Assembly: GCA_021790555.1 (NCBI GenBank)
Contig: JAJYGY010000021.1
Span: forward strand, 1 to 12,986
Length of the DNA: 12,986 nt
Direction of reading: 5' to 3'
Origin: a bacterium
Lineage (GTDB): Bacteria > Oederibacteriota > JAJYGY01
Positions 11,949 through 12,986 of this stretch are shown here, piece after piece. The notes beneath the pieces were generated by a model that was given only the letters and a program-made list of their open reading frames with translations, searched no databases and was not told the origin of the DNA. A program made the position numbers and the translations under genes. The number at the start of each line of letters is the position of its first letter. Within the stretch, counting starts at the first letter, position 1.

Positions 11949-12986
11949 ATGTCCACGCGCGTCCTGATCCTGGGTGGAGGCATCGGCGGCCTGGAGGCGG
12001 CCATTCAGGCGCGGCGCCTGGGGCTGGAGGCCACGCTGGTGTCCGACCGGGACTACCTGTGGCTGTATCCCGTCAGCATCTGGGTGGCCACCGGGGAGAC
12101 CGGGCCTGAGAAGGTGCGGCTGTCCCTGGAAGGCCTGGCCCGCGCGCACGGGTTCGCCCTGCGGGTCGACGCCGTGGCCGCGGTGGCGGGCTCCGGAGCC
12201 GAGGTGCGCCTGGCCTCGGGGCGGGCGCTCCGCCTGGGGGACGATTTCGACCACCTGGTGCTGGCCCTGGGCGGGGCCAAGACGCGCCTGGAGGGGCAGG
12301 AACACACCCTGAGCGTCTGCGGCCGGCCGGAGGAGGCCTCCGAGATCCGCCGCCGCCTGGAGGACCTCGCGGGGAGGGGCGGAAGCCTGGCCGTGGGGTT
12401 CGGCGGGAATCCCAAGGACCCTTCGGCCATGCGGGGCGGCCCGGCCTTCGAGCTGATGTTCAACATCGATTCCTGGCTGCGGGGAAGGGGGCTGCGGCGG
12501 CGGGTGGACCTGCGTTTCTTCGCGCCCATGCCCAACCCCGGCGAGCGGATGGGGGAGAAGGCCGCCCGGGCGGCGCAAGCGATGCTGAGGCGCAAGGGGG
12601 TGGAACTCCACTTCGGCAGGAAGATCGCGCGCTTCGAGCCGGCCGCGGTGGTCTTCGAGGACGGGTCGCGCCTGGAAAGCTCCCTGACCCTCTTCCTGGC
12701 GGCCGGGGCCGGCCATCCGGCCCTCGCGGATTCCGGCCTTCCCCTCAACCCGGCCGGTTTCGTGGTGACGGACGAGCGCTGCCGGGTGCAGGGCCTGGAG
12801 CGGGTCTGGGCGGTGGGCGACACGGCCGCCCTGCTGGGGCCGTCCTGGCGCGCCAAGCAGGGGCACATCGCCGAGATCATGGCCCGTTCGGCCCTGCGCG
12901 CCATCGCGTCGGGCGGGGAAACCAAGGGCTACGTCGGCGACGTCAACATCCTCTGCGTCATGGACACGGGCAGGGGCGCCGCCTTC
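11949..12986 (+). CDS. FAD-dependent pyridine nucleotide-disulfide / SQR-like oxidoreductase (3' end missing)
   Basis: The reading frame runs open for 346 codons to the window end with no stop. It starts MSTRVLILGGGIGGLEAA, the FAD-binding GxGxxG Rossmann motif. Other family marks are DHLVLALGGAKTRL (101-114), VWAVGDTAALLG (286-297), the second FAD motif, and AKQGHIAEIMARS (302-314). The final part, YVGDVNILCVMDTGRGAAF, resembles the C-terminal region of sulfide:quinone oxidoreductases (SQR). C124 (LSVCGRPEEA) aligns with the first conserved Cys of SQR and C336 with the last, but at the position of the middle catalytic Cys the sequence is MRGGPAFELMF, without cysteine. It is thus SQR-like, perhaps acting on another substrate. 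GGGGGAGG at 11939-11946 precedes ATG 11949. It is paired with the anchored thioredoxin. Confidence 0.87.
   Translation, partial: MSTRVLILGGGIGGLEAAIQARRLGLEATLVSDRDYLWLYPVSIWVATGETGPEKVRLSLEGLARAHGFALRVDAVAAVAGSGAEVRLASGRALRLGDDFDHLVLALGGAKTRLEGQEHTLSVCGRPEEASEIRRRLEDLAGRGGSLAVGFGGNPKDPSAMRGGPAFELMFNIDSWLRGRGLRRRVDLRFFAPMPNPGERMGEKAARAAQAMLRRKGVELHFGRKIARFEPAAVVFEDGSRLESSLTLFLAAGAGHPALADSGLPLNPAGFVVTDERCRVQGLERVWAVGDTAALLGPSWRAKQGHIAEIMARSALRAIASGGETKGYVGDVNILCVMDTGRGAAF

Noticed and set aside
1..12986. CRISPR arrays, tRNA or rRNA genes, insertion sequences
   Set aside because: No regularly spaced repeats, cloverleaf-like segments, transposase genes or terminal inverted repeats were seen.

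Overview
The window is a GC-rich, densely packed stretch of bacterial DNA in which every supported gene lies on the + strand. The style points to a Desulfovibrionales-like member of the Desulfobacterota: strong GC bias at third codon positions, a NuoI with the CVACMLCATACP ferredoxin motif, a PAS/sigma-54 activator, paired NifX-like proteins and a sulfide:quinone-reductase-like flavoprotein. That assignment is an inference from gene content, not a database result.

Positions 1-6926 hold the membrane half of a respiratory complex I operon in the order nuoH (3' end only), nuoI, nuoA, nuoJ, nuoK, nuoL, nuoM, nuoN. Spacing is tight or overlapping, and the key proton-channel residues I could align are present. 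nuoA lies between nuoI and nuoJ instead of heading the operon. The NADH-input genes nuoEFG are not in the window, so the electron donor cannot be read here.

Positions 7003-8367 encode a PAS-AAA-Fis sigma-54 activator. It is followed by a strong intrinsic terminator (8390-8427) and then a well-formed sigma-54 promoter (8452-8467). That promoter should drive an accessory operon: a NifX-like protein with a Cys/His-rich tail, a doubtful Gly/Arg-rich small ORF, a second NifX-like protein, a 78-residue CxxC thioredoxin-fold protein, a PF03773-type permease overlapping it, and a small DUF4405-like membrane protein. A weaker terminator (about 11409-11441) ends this unit.

Positions 11492-12986 hold a membrane-anchored thioredoxin with a WCMPC active site and, 10 bases downstream, an FAD-dependent SQR/NDH-2-like oxidoreductase cut off by the window end.

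Read together, the second half looks like a sigma-54-controlled redox or metal-trafficking module with no nitrogenase genes beside it. It partly recalls the orp (orange protein) loci of Desulfovibrio, but it carries a permease and thiol-redox proteins where the orp loci carry MinD-type ATPases. Its substrate is unknown from sequence alone.
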